A program made the translations under genes and the position numbers. Positions 34,200 through 45,263 of a stretch of DNA of 64,000 nucleotides are shown one piece after another (position 1 is the first letter of the stretch; the number at the start of each line of letters is the position of its first letter). The notes below the pieces were generated by a model. It had not been told where the DNA came from and made no database searches. It saw nothing but the letters and a program-made list of their open reading frames with translations. Source of the DNA: Dermatemys mawii (lineage: Eukaryota > Chordata > Testudines > Dermatemydidae); the NCBI GenBank assembly GCA_007922305.1, contig ML677351.1:17699119-17763118 (forward strand), given 5' to 3'.

Positions 34200-34412
34200 T
34201 ACTACCAAGCTCGTACATAATACTTTTCACCAGTAGATCTCAAAATGCTTTACAAAGGAGGTCAGTATCTTTACCCCCATTTTACCAATGGGAAAACTGA
34301 GGCACAGAGAGTTGAAGTGACTTGCCCAAAGTCTCCTGGCAGGTCAGTGTAAGAGCCAAGAATAGAACTGAGTCCCAGTGCAGTGCTCTGTTCACTAAAG
34401 CACTCTGCCTCC
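34200..34412 (+). mobile_element. MIR/CORE-SINE relic
   Basis: The best MIR copy in the window: ccattttaccaatgggaaaa, ctgaggcacagagag, gtgacttgcccaaagtc and the tail cactaaagcactctgcctcc are all present in the canonical order. No target duplication is readable at this age. Confidence 0.85.
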
Positions 34413-35791
34413 AAGACAGAATTATCTAGATCAGGCTCTTATAGCATGAGGATTTCACCGTAGTTCATTCCCTGCCAATGAAGTATACATTTTTTCAGTG
34501 CTTAGTCCAGTTTAGTTTGAAATAACAGAAGCGATAGGACCTCCAGCACAGGAGAACACTGTTTCATTATCTCTAGGATCTCCCTATAAAGACAATTTTT
34601 CTGCTAGAGTATATTTTCCCTTTGTTTTACTTTCTGCACAGCATTTTATTTTTCAGTTTTTATTTGTCAATTTATCAGATGGTTTTCAACACAATCTGGA
34701 TCTTAGATTATGATATTTTACTTGTCCTACTTTATCTTACATTCAGCCTATGGACAAAAAACAACACAAAATATCTAAGAAAAGAACAAAGTTGGAATAT
34801 TTGCTTTTTGCTTGACTCTTGTGACCCACATCTGGGGAAAAACAAACAATTCATCTGTCACACAATAGATCTCTGTGTAGCTGTTGGGAGTGTTCTATTT
34901 TTGTCCCTACCTGTGACCTTTTCTGGGTTTCACAGATACTTAAACCACTCCCCTTCGCACCATACATAGGAGAAAGCTTTTGTAATAGCTGTGTGAGTCT
35001 TTTCTTTAAAGAACAAAAACATCATAGACTCAGTTTCAAAACTGAATTCCTAATATTAACAATACCTTCTTGACAAATTGACTAAACGTGTAAACACAGA
35101 GCTGTGCGCGATATCTGTAAGCTTTTGTGGGTCACAGTAAACTTAGACCTAAAAAGAAGAAGGATCTCACAATGAAGTCCTATTGCATGGTATAGTTCAT
35201 ACCATGTATCAAGAATCTATACATATGCATGTTAACCATTTGCACACCGGTGCCCTTCCTATGGGTATATTTCTTTGTATTTTATGATACATTGCTCTTT
35301 GGTTGTGCCTCAACTACAATCATTCAGAGCTTCCCAACAGTGCATTTGCTAGGTGCCAAACTCCAACTAGTCACACAGCATGGTTGTTTCGCAAGACCAT
35401 TATAGTGTGTGGAAATTGATATTTTACTGCAGACATTGCCTGCCTTAATGTGCTCTTTTGAGAAAAGACTCCAAGATCAGAATGTAACTAGAAATAAAAT
35501 TTGGGTGTAGAATAGGAGGACTTAAGGACATGATGGGCCTAATTCAACATCCAGTGAAGTCAAAGTGGATCAAAGCTCAAAGATGAAGTCTCATTTTTAG
35601 CAGTCACATATTGGATGCTCTTTAATTTGAAGATGGAATGGGGCTAGTGTATGTTTTATTTCATGAGGAGGGTGGCGTTAAAGTTTATGGTTAATAATAT
35701 ATACTGTTTACCTGAGAAACCACAATTGTTCAGGTAAGTGAATGTGATTTTAGATTGTGCCTTCAGAAAAAACATATTATGTATCTGCTTT
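34413..35791. other. Unassigned sequence
   Basis: An open frame of 115 codons at 34622-34969 is hydrophobic and T-rich with no domain; I do not call it a gene. No repeat recognised. Confidence 0.4.
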
Positions 35792-36585
35792 TGTCATAAG
35801 TATAAAGTAGCCTAGAATTACTGTTTACCTGTAAGGGGTTAAGCTAAAGGTAACCTGACAGGTGGACAACTGACCAATGAGAAATTCCTCAGGAGACAAA
35901 GGATTTTGAGTTTCAGTTTCTCTCTGGGTCTCTTCTCTGTTCAACTCAGCTATGGGATGAACCACACCTATTTCTTTCACTGTAACTATAGCTTTCTAGC
36001 AAGTAAGGTAGTCAGTAAGATTACCTTCTTTTTATCACTTGGAGGGTTCTCAGTGGTGAGTGTTGGCTGGGTGCTTCTTGATATTGTAAGCTTCAGCAGA
36101 GATATCAACAGTGGGAGAAAGTTGCCTCGGGGGAGAGGTTTGGGTTCTTGATTCTTCATTGATTATTGTAGACGCTGTTCTATTGATGATTATAAGGGAT
36201 TTATTCCTTTCTTTTTTTCTTTTATTAAAATGTTTCTTTTAAGAATCTGATTGCTTGTTTTCCGTTGTGTGAGATCCTGGTTTTGGATCGGGCACGTCTC
36301 ATAGGATCATGTGAGGCTTTTCTCTCAAGCTTCCCAGGGAGGGAATAAGTTTGGGGGTTTTGTGGAAAGAGAAAGAGGGGCTTCAAGTGGCCCATGTCCA
36401 ATAGTTTTTGAGACATTCTCACTTAATGGTGGCAGCATACTGAGTCCAGACATAGAAGAAGTTGTGTTCTGGGGAAAAACATTTTAACCCAAGCTGGTAA
36501 AATAAGCTTAGGGGGGTTATTTCTTTTTTCATGCAGGTCCCCACATCTGTACCCTAGAGTTCAGAGTGGGGAGGCAATCCTGACA
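35792..36585 (+). mobile_element. Solo LTR, family A, plus strand
   Basis: Complete, from tgtcataagtataaagtag (35792) to ggggaggcaatcctgaca (36585), 794 bp, with ATTAAA at 36224-36229. The 5-bp flanks gcttt and gcaat do not match convincingly. No internal retroviral sequence is attached, so it fits a solo LTR left by recombination between two LTRs. Confidence 0.85.
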
Positions 36586-39500
36586 GCAATAAGCATTTGC
36601 AGAGACCACACATGATTCATCTCTGCTATCCTGCATGTATACCAAGAGCCCCGAACATTCCTACCAAATGGACTGAAATCTGACTTAAAGAACAAAATGT
36701 GTAAAAGGAATTTATTCACATTTCTTCCCCAGGAGTCCTACTTAGAGACAGGCAAACTCTTTCCAACTAAATAAGTTCTGATCCATAGCCCAAAACTCAT
36801 AATGAATGTGACCAGAATCTTTGTCATTAAAAAAAATAATTCACAATTTTCATTTTTTTGCACCTCCTAATAATGAGTGGAAGTTAATACCACGAGCAAG
36901 ACAATTCCAATTCTTGCTCTATCCCCTCACAAGAGGCATAGTATTACAAGTCTCCTGTAAGAGAATGTTCTTATATCACTACTGGATTTCTAGACCAAAA
37001 AGGTTTGAATAAGTCTGTGAACTTTTGGATGTCTCTTACCTGAGCTGAATCTCTGGATATTTTGAGGTTAGCCCATCAATACACTTTTATTTATTACTGT
37101 TCTAACTATCTAACACTAGAAAGGCATGGCACATTAGTTTACATTTTTTACTATACCCTGCAAAAATGCCACTTACATAACTAAGCTACCTTAGTTGTAA
37201 TGCCTTGATATTATAGAATATGTTTTGTGCCCTTCAAGTATAAAAATGGCCAAATGTTTCCCCTGAATTCATAACTGTGGGAGAATTTAGTCTGAGGTGG
37301 AGATATTTTCTGACACTTTTCAGCAAAGGACAGGATGGGTGTTTTTAATATAGCTCAGAAAATAGGAAGTTATACAGGAAATGCTGGCATAGCCTTAATT
37401 ATGGGCTAGCTCAATAATGGCGCCACCATAAGAGTATGTGCTAAAACTTTTTTGGACAAGGACTATCATTAAAAAACTTGTTTTTTAAAAGTTTTATGCT
37501 GTTAGCAGTAACGAGCAGCTTTTTCACCAGCTATTTTGTTACTTTTGTCAAAGGCATATATACATACCATCAGGTGGCTGTCAAAACTGCTCAGATGCAT
37601 TTTTGTTTGCTTCAAAAAGTCATTTCTTGATAACAGTCTTTTTCATAACTGCACCATTAAGTTGTAATACTGGAGGCTTCTCACTGGAGATTTTTCTTCT
37701 GGATGCACAGCTACACAAAGAAACCATGGTGTGCTGCTCTCTCAAATTTGGAGCTGAGCATTCTCTCTCTCTCTTTTTTTTTTTAAACAACAACAAAACA
37801 CACATGCCCAGGTTGTCCTCAAATTTGCCTGAACAAGGACACACGTGTAGAGCTTACCATATGTCCTCAAGAACGAGTGGTAGATCCAAGGACATTTTAT
37901 GCTCTTGGATCCCCAGAAATTCATCATCACTGTTGTCATACATCTTATTGCTTCAGGGAAAAGCAGAGCCCACTCTTCTTGAAAGACTTTTTGTTGTCAT
38001 TGTTCTTAATTTAATACATGCTGATCACGGGGGAGAAATGTCCTCACACTACTAGGTTATATTTTCCTTGGCTATTACTCAGTTCAGGTGTTCCCCCCAC
38101 CCCCTTTTGTCTCCCTTCCCTTCCTCTTGGCTCAAATGCAAGAAGCTACAAATCAGTAAAAACAAAGCCTGGTCAATAAGCCTATATCACTAATCTCCAT
38201 TCTTTCTGAAATGCTAGTTAATAGAATTGAATGATTACTTTAGCCTAACATATATCACTACCACTTCCTTTTCTGAATACTACCCTCCTAGTTAGCCAGT
38301 TGGTAACTAGTTACCATGGCCTAATTAATAAGTATAGCTGAAGCCATGCAGCATGGGGTCACTGGCTGTTCTAGGGAGTGGCACACAAATATCTATTTGC
38401 CTTTTATGTACTAATTAGGGGAGGTTAGACAGTGCCCCTCAGTGTTCCGCTGTGGCGGCCAGGAGATTTAGCTAAAAGGCCCCGTTCTGCAACTGGACAT
38501 GTGCACTGCACAGCTTAAATCCCTGGACAGTTGTCCCCCCACCCCAACTGTAGATACTTGAGCTGAAAGCTCTAACCTGTTAACGGCACATACAGAATTT
38601 CATAGGATTACATTTTTTCTATTTATCTGGAATAAGGCAATAGCTTCAGCTGCCTCAATCCAAGAACCATTTACTGAGTGGAGCCACAGTTAATCTTTAC
38701 AAGAATGCATTTGTAACAAACAAAAGGAATTCAGAACAGGTACCCCCAGACAGATGTTTTTAGAAGCATTGCTTGCACAACATTTTGAAAAATGTGAAGT
38801 GCCACATGAGTAAGAAAGTTTGTTAGTTTTATTTTGTCTATCCCAATTAAATTTTGGGAGAGCTTGTTATTTTCTCACCCAGCTAAACATTATGACTTTA
38901 AGCTGCCATCTTTTTATTGAAAAAGGGAGGGTGAACAAGATAGCAGCACAGCCAGATTCAAATAAAAAAAATCTAGGATCTCCCACAAAACATCCTAGCC
39001 ACAATGTCCTAGGTTTAAGAGGCAGCTTTCCCCCACACCTGCCCCAGACTGTACCTTCATGCCAACTGGAAAGGTACGAAACGTTCAAAAATTATATGTT
39101 TTTGTAGAAGCAGAAAAGCCAATTGTCAATGCTTTCTTCAAAAGAAGTGTGTGTAGCAACCAAATTTACAATATACCCAGCCAATACAGAACTTACCTCA
39201 GCTTCCAAAGCCTCTTGTATTCCACACCACTGGATCCTGGAGCATGGGTAGTAAAGGTGCAATAACATCCCAAGCCTAAAGCAATTGGAAATTTTGGTAC
39301 TATTCCCTAAATAGGCCCATGGCTAAAGCAGACCAGCAGTAGTCATCTTTCCCAGACAGAACTTTCCTCTCACATGTTTATTCTCAGGAGTTTGTATTAA
39401 ATTGTTTATAACAATACTCAGAAAGCTTTCAAACAAATAAACCAAAATCCCCTAACCTGCTGATGCTGCTACAACACCTCCTTCCTAGAAAACTAGTGTC

Positions 39501-39639
39501 TGTAATCAGTGTTGCCTGCTGCAAGTGTATAACTCTGCTTCATTAGTGCAAACATTTCCACCCGTGAAAGTTGGGAACCTGAATAGCCAACTAACTTCTT
39601 GTGAAAGCTAACCCAGGAAGTATGCCTTCATCCTTTCTC
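36586..39639. other. Unassigned sequence
   Basis: The longest plus-strand open frame in the unannotated part (150 codons, 37603-38055) crosses a T/CT homopolymer region, has no recognisable domain and is opposed by minus-strand frames. I regard it as chance. A CT/T tract with acaacaaca follows at 37758-37800. No repeat recognised elsewhere. Confidence 0.4.
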
Positions 39640-40013
39640 AGGATTAGATTCACAAGAGGACTTAGGTCCTAAATGACATTTTAAGTGGCAGAATCCCAGA
39701 ATAAGGCCTCTGTAAAAATCACAAGACCCCCATCCAGCTGCCAACAAACCCTGTAGGTGCCTAAACTTTCATAATTCCTAAATTTTTGCAGTAAAATTTC
39801 CCTAGGTGCCTATGTTTTTGCCTCTGTGGATACACACTGCTGCCTTACTCTAGGCTTTCAGACAGCCAAGTGCCAGAGCAAATGCAAAAACTACGGGAAG
39901 ATAGGAATTCCTCTGCCTAAATTGCCTAAGGGTCCCAGTATGTTATGCCTACAAATCAGGCCTCTGTAGGCACACACACACCACTGTTGCACAACCTTCT
40001 CTCTCAGAGTCTA

Positions 40014-40059
40014 GCCTAATGCAGGGGTGGGCAAACTACTTTTAACTTTTAGCCTAGTG
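40014..40059. repeat. Tandem left terminus of hAT element, two target sites
   Basis: gcctaatg (40014-40021) is followed by caggggtgggcaaact, then acttttaactttta, then gcctagtg (40052-40059) followed by cagtggtgggcaaa. So an 8-bp target plus a hAT terminus occurs twice at a 38-bp interval. Only the second target copy matches the right flank exactly. Confidence 0.85.
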
Positions 40060-40297
40060 CAGTGGTGGGCAAAATATGGCCTACGGGCCACATCCCAACT
40101 GTGGGACCATCCTACTCGGCCCCAGAACTCCCAGCCGGAAGGGCTACCCCTGGTCCCTCCTCTGCTGTTCCCCTGCAGCCACACCGCCACACGGGCAGCG
40201 CTCTGGGTGGTGGGGCTGTGTGCTCCTGCAGGGCAGCATGTCTAGCTCTGGCTGGGCCATGCAGCTGCCAGACACGCTGCTGTGAGCAGCACGATAA

Positions 40298-40386
40298 GGA
40301 GGTCGGGGTCGAGAGGTTGGATAAGGGGCAGGGAGTCCCGAGGGGCAGTCAGGGGCAGTCTGTGCTCAAGGGGCAGTCTGTGCTCA
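40298..40386 (+). repeat. G-rich minisatellite, left part
   Basis: Repeats built on ggggcag and gtcaggggcag, including a tandem pair of ggggcagtctgtgctca (from 40352). It is continued to the right of the LINE at 42856-43099, so the LINE landed inside this tract. Confidence 0.8.
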
Positions 40387-42855
40387 CCTTATTGCCAAAG
40401 AAGGGGGATCGCCGCGATCTTCGGAATTGACGTCCCATCTTGCTCCTCAGCACGGACTACAAGGTCATGGCAAAAGCTATCTCGCTGTGGCTGAAGTCCG
40501 TGCTGGAGGACACGGTCCATCCCGACCAGACCTACATGGTCCCGGGCCATACCATCTTTGATAACTTATATTTGGACCAGGATCTTTTAGAGCTAGGGCA
40601 TAGGGATGGTCTGTCATTCGCTCTCCTGTCCCTGGACCAGGAGAAGACATTAGACAGGATGGACCATGGGTATTTCCTAGGCATCTGCGGGCATTCGGCT
40701 TCCGTCCCCAGTTTGTGGGTTTTTGCCAGGTGCTATACGCTGATGCGGAGTGTTTGGTCAGGCTCAACTGGACCCTGACCGAGCCAGTCAACTTCAGGCG
40801 GGGAGTACGGCAGTGGTGCCCCCTCTCGGGCCAGCTGTACGTTCTGGCGATTGAGCCCTTCCTCTGTTTCCTCTGCCAGAGGTTGACGGGGTTGGTGCTC
40901 TGAGAGCCGGAGCTGCAGCTGGTCCTTTGGTGTACGCCGACGATGTACTCCTCATGGTCCAGGACCCGAGTGACCTGGTGCGGGTGGAGGCCCGCCAAGC
41001 CGTGTACTTGGTGGCCTCCTCCGCCTGGGTCAGCTGGGTCAAGAGCTCTGGCCTGGTGGTCGGGACAGGTGAGCTCCCTCCCACCCGCGCTTCAAGCCCT
41101 TCGGTGGAGTGCGGGTCCGCTGCTCTATTTGGGTGTTTATCTCTCCGCCACGCATCCTTCTCCGCAGGAAAACTGGCATGATTTGGGGGGCAGGGTGGGT
41201 GACCGGGTACAGAGATGGACGGGACTGCTCCGGTGTCTCTCCCTACATGGGAGGACGCTGGTGCTGAACCAGCTGGTCCTGTCCATGCTCTGGCACCGGG
41301 TCAACACCCTGAGCCTGGCCCTGGGGATCCTGGCCAGACTCTAGAGGATAGCCTTGGGATTCTTCTGGCCAGGACTGCACTGGGTCTCTGTGGGGGTCTT
41401 GAGTCTCCCCTGGAGGAAGGAGGGCAGGGCCTGGTCTGCTTGCACAGCCAGGTCCATGTCTTCCACCTCTAAGCCCTGCAGACACTTCTTTATGGTGAGG
41501 GTAGTCCGGCGTGGACAACGTTGGTGCACGCCTTCCTCTGCCGCCTCCGGGGGCTCTGATACGACCGGCAGCTATTTTTTCTCCACACAATGGGTCTTCC
41601 ACAACACCTCTCAGAGCTGCCGGTCTTCTACCAGGACCTCTTCTAGGCCTGGAAGCTCTTTGGGGCGACCAGGTCCTTTGTGGCCACCGAGGATCTCCTC
41701 ACAGAGCCCCTCCTACACAATCCCAACTTTCGTGTGAGGGTTCGGGAGTCTCCCTCGGTGTGCCGGAGGTTGGTCCTGGAAGAAATCACCAAGCTCGGAG
41801 ACCTCCTGGACTACGACAGGGGGGGACTGGGTGGATCCCCGTGCGCTCACTCGGCGCATGGGGCTCTCCATCCTTGTGACCCACTGCGCATATTCCAGGA
41901 GGTGTGGAACGCTCTGCGTCCCGTTTCTCTCAATTTCCTGCGGCGGGCCCTGCGAGGCGCCCACTCCTCACCCCGGGCCCTCCGGAATTAGTACTTCGAC
42001 CCCTGCTTCGCGAGCCCTTCCAGCCTCCCCATTCCCACACCCCGAGCCGTCTGCATACTTTGCAGCCAGTTTCGTTCTGAACTGTGCCGAGGGACCATCT
42101 GTACAAGCTCATGCTCCACACGTTACATCTTGTCACCCTCGCGTCCTGCCCTGATACCAAGTGGTGGGACTACCTGCCACCACTAGAGGATGAGAAGCCC
42201 CGGTGGGCTAGCCTTTACTCCACTTTGGTTCCACGGCCCACCGGGGACATTAGTTGGTGGCTCCTTCATGAAGCCGTGAGCACAGGCGTGCACCTGGCAT
42301 GGTTCGTCCCCATGCCCGAAGCCTGCCCCTTCTGTGGCGTGAGGGAGGACCTGGCGCATGCTTATCTTGAGTGCGCCAAGCTGCAGCCCCTATTCCGGCT
42401 CCTCCAGAACCTCTTACTGAGGTTCTGGCTGCACTTCTCCCCACACCTATTTATTTTCACACACCCCATCCATGGCCCCACAAAGTCACGAGACCTCCTC
42501 GTCAACCTCCTCCTGGCTTTAGCCAAAGTTATTATCTATAACACTAGGAGGAGGATGCAGGATGAGGGGGTACACTGAGACTGTGGGGCCTATTTCCGGT
42601 CCTCCCTGGTCTCACGCATCCAGATAGAGTTCCATTGGGCAGTGACCGCTGGCTCCCTTGACAGCTTTGAGGAGCAGTGGGTGCTGTGCGGGGTTCTCTG
42701 CTCGGTGTCCCCGTCCAGTACTCTCATTTTAAACATTTGACCCTCACTCTTGACCCTGTTTTTCATCAGTTGTCCCCCGTAATTAGTTTGGTCCCGGGTC
42801 CAGTGCCCCTCCAACTTGGCTGGGGGAGGAGCTTTTAGTAGTGGGAAACCTATAT
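40385..42855 (+). mobile_element. Tx1-like LINE, 5'-truncated, inside the hAT element
   Basis: A GC-rich insertion with the reverse-transcriptase and C-terminal region of a Tx1-like non-LTR retrotransposon, a type often annotated in turtles as a TX1 protein. It starts abruptly within the reverse-transcriptase domain near 40385, so it is 5'-truncated, as is usual for target-primed insertion. The 3' end lies near cctatatagg at about 42855. The surrounding G-rich repeats prevent a sure call of the target duplication. Confidence 0.8.
40388..42750 (+). pseudogene. Broken ORF2 of Tx1-like LINE (reverse transcriptase, zf-RVT)
   Basis: The protein would copy the LINE RNA at the nicked target. Segments are legible but scattered over all three frames. 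PKKGDRRDLRN (about 40395-40428) and the STDYK motif open the RT fingers. LSLDQEKTLDRMDHGY (about 40620-40670) is RT motif A, in which catalytic D is retained in SLDQEK. GVRQWCPLSGQLY (about 40800-40845) is the palm region. YADD, the catalytic motif C, is at 40933-40944. A zf-RVT-type finger CPFCGVREDLAHAYLEC (C-x2-C-x7-H-x4-C) is at 42324-42374. At least four frame changes and several stops, at 40901, 41342, 41470 and 41989 among others, make it dead. The longest clean segment is 42084-42578. Sure of family, less sure of subfamily. Confidence 0.85.
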
Positions 42856-43099
42856 AGGCAGTCAGGGGACAGGGAGCAGGGGCAGTTAGATGGGGCAGAG
42901 GTTCTCGGGAGGGGGGGTGATTAGGGGATGGAGAACGGGGCAGGAGGGTTGGATAAGCATGGGACTCCTGGGGGCCTGTCAGGGGGCAGGGGTGTGAATA
43001 GGGGTCAGGGCAGTCAAGGGAGATTGGATAGGGTGTGGGATCCTGAGGGAGTGGTTAGGGGCAGAGGGTCTCTGGAGGGGATGGTCAGGGGACAAGAAG
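42856..43099 (+). repeat. G-rich minisatellite, right part
   Basis: Irregular units of ggggcag, gttggataggg and gtcagggg, interior to the hAT element. It ends at an assembly gap, so its true length is unknown. Confidence 0.8.
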
Positions 43100-43109
43100 N
43101 NNNNNNNNN
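43100..43109. other. Assembly gap, 10 N
   Basis: Ten unknown bases lie at the right edge of the G-rich tract. The fixed count of ten suggests a placeholder rather than a measured length. Confidence 0.98.
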
Positions 43110-43510
43110 GCCAGGATGTTTCAGGAGGCACAGCCTTCCCTACCTTGCCCTCCATACAATTTTGAAATCTTGATGTGGCCCTTGGGCCAAAAAGTTTGCC
43201 CACCCCTGGCCTAGTGGTTAGGATATTTACCTAGGATATGGAAGATGTCTCATTGAAGTCCTTCCTCTGCCTGAGGAAAAGAAGGGATCTGAACAAGACT
43301 CTAACACCTTTCAAGTGTGTGCTTTAACCACGAGGCTATAGGATAGGATATGGGCCTCCATTTCTCCTGTTGAAACCATTCCATTATCATCGATAAATAA
43401 TTGAAAAAGTCATTAGATTTGGGGTGATCCTGGGTCTTCTACCTGTCAGTTAAGTACTCACCACCAGACTACAGAGTCATACATTCTTTCTCTTGTGTCC
43501 CTTACCCCAC

Positions 43511-44036
43511 CTCCAATACCACACCTAAATTTCTTTGTCAATCTAGCCCTGATACCCTTCCTCATAAAACCAGTAGCAATAGCAATATCCCTTGTGGACT
43601 TTGTCTCTCTCATATTTCTCTCTTTATGGTAACAGCTCTCTCAGGGCTAAGGTTTTTGGTTTTGATTTTCAGATTTTACTTTTCTTGGTCACAGGTTGCT
43701 AATAAATTTCATGGGCGGGGAGATAGAATTATATATCAGATCAATAATACACAGAGATACAGCTGAAAAGTGATGGGGCTATTTAGGAGGGAAAGCGCTC
43801 ACTTGATGAAATAGTAGCAAGTATATTGAATATGAGGAGAAGGCAAAAGGAAAGGATTAAAATGTATAAATTTAAATTAGGTTAAAATGTCTACCACCCA
43901 AGTTTCCATTTGTCAGTGTAAAATATGTGGGAGATCCCCTCAAGGTGAAGATAGAGAAGAAAGTGGAAGGTAATTTATATATAGAGAGAGGAACTTTGAC
44001 TTTTGATTTTTCTACAAAGCCTTGTGCGACATAGAA
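43511..44036. other. Unassigned sequence
   Basis: No gene or repeat recognised. Confidence 0.4.
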
Positions 44037-44062
44037 CGTTCAGGTCAGAACAGACCTGAACG
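44037..44062. repeat. Perfect 10-bp inverted repeat with 6-bp spacer
   Basis: CGTTCAGGTC (44037-44046) and GACCTGAACG (44053-44062) surround AGAACA. It can form a 10-bp hairpin. It also contains an AGGTCA nuclear-receptor half-site with an imperfect inverse AGACCT four bases away, which may be chance. Confidence 0.9.
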
Positions 44063-44563
44063 ACTGCAAAGGTTACATTAAAAGGAAAATCCTGATGAAT
44101 CCTAGGCTGTAGAGCTCCTGTTTGTGCCTCCACAATGTGCTTTGATAATTATGAACATTTGAATGGTCAGCCGTGAACTTGACCTATGCTAGTGTAACAA
44201 TGAAATTGTGGCAGATATCCGGACAGCTAATTTCCCCTAGGTTTCTCAAAGTAACCCAAAACAAAATTATGACTTTAATGTCATAGTTTTAGCTTGAACA
44301 TCTATATATCTTGAACACCTATCTGAAAGATATCTATCATGTAGGTATATACTTTCCCTTGCACAGAGATAATAGTTAAAAAGGAAGATATCTGTCCTAG
44401 TGTTATTTATGAAACATATCTTATAAGTATATGCAGCAATTCTCCATAATATATAACCTGCCTACCTTGTATGTAGTAACAACCTTCTATAATACTAGCT
44501 ATTAGTTATGCTCTATGTTGTATATAGTTATTTTGAAAAGTTATATTCATGCATGTTCTCATA

Positions 44564-44691
44564 GGGTGACCATACAGCAAGTGTGAAAAATTGGGACTGG
44601 AGGTTGGGAGGAGAGGGGGTCATAGGTGCCTATATAAGAAAAAGACCCCAAAATCAGGAATGTCCCTATACAATTGGGCATCTGCTCACCC
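44564..44691. mobile_element. Short TA-flanked inverted-repeat element, copy 1
   Basis: The 128-bp element starts gggtgaccat and ends ctcaccc, flanked by TA on both sides. It shares inner words with 59232-59350 in reverse orientation (cctatataagaaaaagaccc here, gggtctttttcttat-like there). The TA target and short inverted ends fit a Tc1/mariner-type MITE; the superfamily is an inference. Confidence 0.8.
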
Positions 44692-45263
44692 TATTTTTCT
44701 ATTTTAATATAACTGTAATGCTTAATCATTGTTTCTTAGCACAAACAGAGAAGAAATTGAGCAGCAGCAGTGCCATTCCCTGTAAAGAATGGAACTTACA
44801 ACTCCAAGTCATATGGAAATCACTAGGGGTAATATTCAGAACCCCTCCTATTGATGATTAATCAGCAGGAATGAAGATGTCAAAAGAACAAGAACTCTTA
44901 AATAAACTGTCAAATGCTTGGCTGCACTGAGGTGCATGGTAGCATAATGCTCACCTTTATGCTCCCTCCCTGCAAAGGCTATTCTAATTTATGCCATGCA
45001 ACAGTCCTGAAATCAGACAGATATAGGTAGGACACAGGAAAGCCTTGGCTACGCCCATAACAGTGGCAGTGAGGTGAGAGCCTCTCCATAGCATGGAGAC
45101 CCTTTTTTTAAAGTGGAGTTTTGGAATGGATGGTGGCAGGGACAGAGCTTTAATGACAGAAAGATGGAAGAGAGCTGGCAGGAGCCATATGGATGTGCCA
45201 AGCTCTGTAATGGCTCCCCTGAGACTTGCATGTACCTCAGAGGACTCATGGTTCCGGGGTGTC
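44692..45263. other. Unassigned sequence
   Basis: Open frames of 93-94 codons around 45000-45300 show no domain. Nothing recognised. Confidence 0.4.

Larger units (their letters stand above)
40060..43208. mobile_element. GC-rich non-autonomous hAT element, perfect 8-bp duplication
   Basis: The left end is cagtggtgggcaaaatatgg followed by ggccacat. The right end is the inverse of caggggtgggcaaacttttt, followed inward by the inverse of ggccacat. Perfect 8-bp duplications gcctagtg lie at 40052-40059 and 43209-43216. The interior is GC-rich and low complexity on both sides of the Tx1-like LINE, which accounts for about 2.5 of the 3.15 kb. No transposase sequence is visible. Confidence 0.9.
39640..43510. 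repeat. Older foldback repeat, split by a hAT element
   Basis: Left piece 39640-40059 (acttaggtcctaa, gtaggtgcctaaac, cctaaattgcctaa), right piece 43209 to about 43510. In the right piece, cctagtggttaggatattta and the inverse aagtgtgtgctttaaccacga fold on each other, which gives a tRNA-like box-A look (tagtggttagg) without being a tRNA gene. Turtle genomes carry many copies of this unit. The hAT element at 40060-43208 is inserted at gcctagtg within it. Confidence 0.6.

Noticed and set aside
34622..34969. 115-codon hydrophobic open frame
   Set aside because: T-rich sequence gives apparent membrane segments; no homology recognised and no exon context.
37603..38055. 150-codon open frame on the plus strand
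   Set aside because: It crosses a CT/T tract and an A/C-rich run, has no domain, signal or splice context, and is overlapped by minus-strand frames. One frame of this length is not surprising in 64 kb.
40477..40998. 173-codon minus-strand open frame
   Set aside because: Antisense shadow of the GC-rich Tx1-like reverse-transcriptase region; GC-rich coding relics often leave long antisense frames.
43201..43270. tRNA-like sequence (tagtggttagg box)
   Set aside because: The rest does not fold as a tRNA, and its inverse is present 100 bp away; it is part of a foldback repeat.
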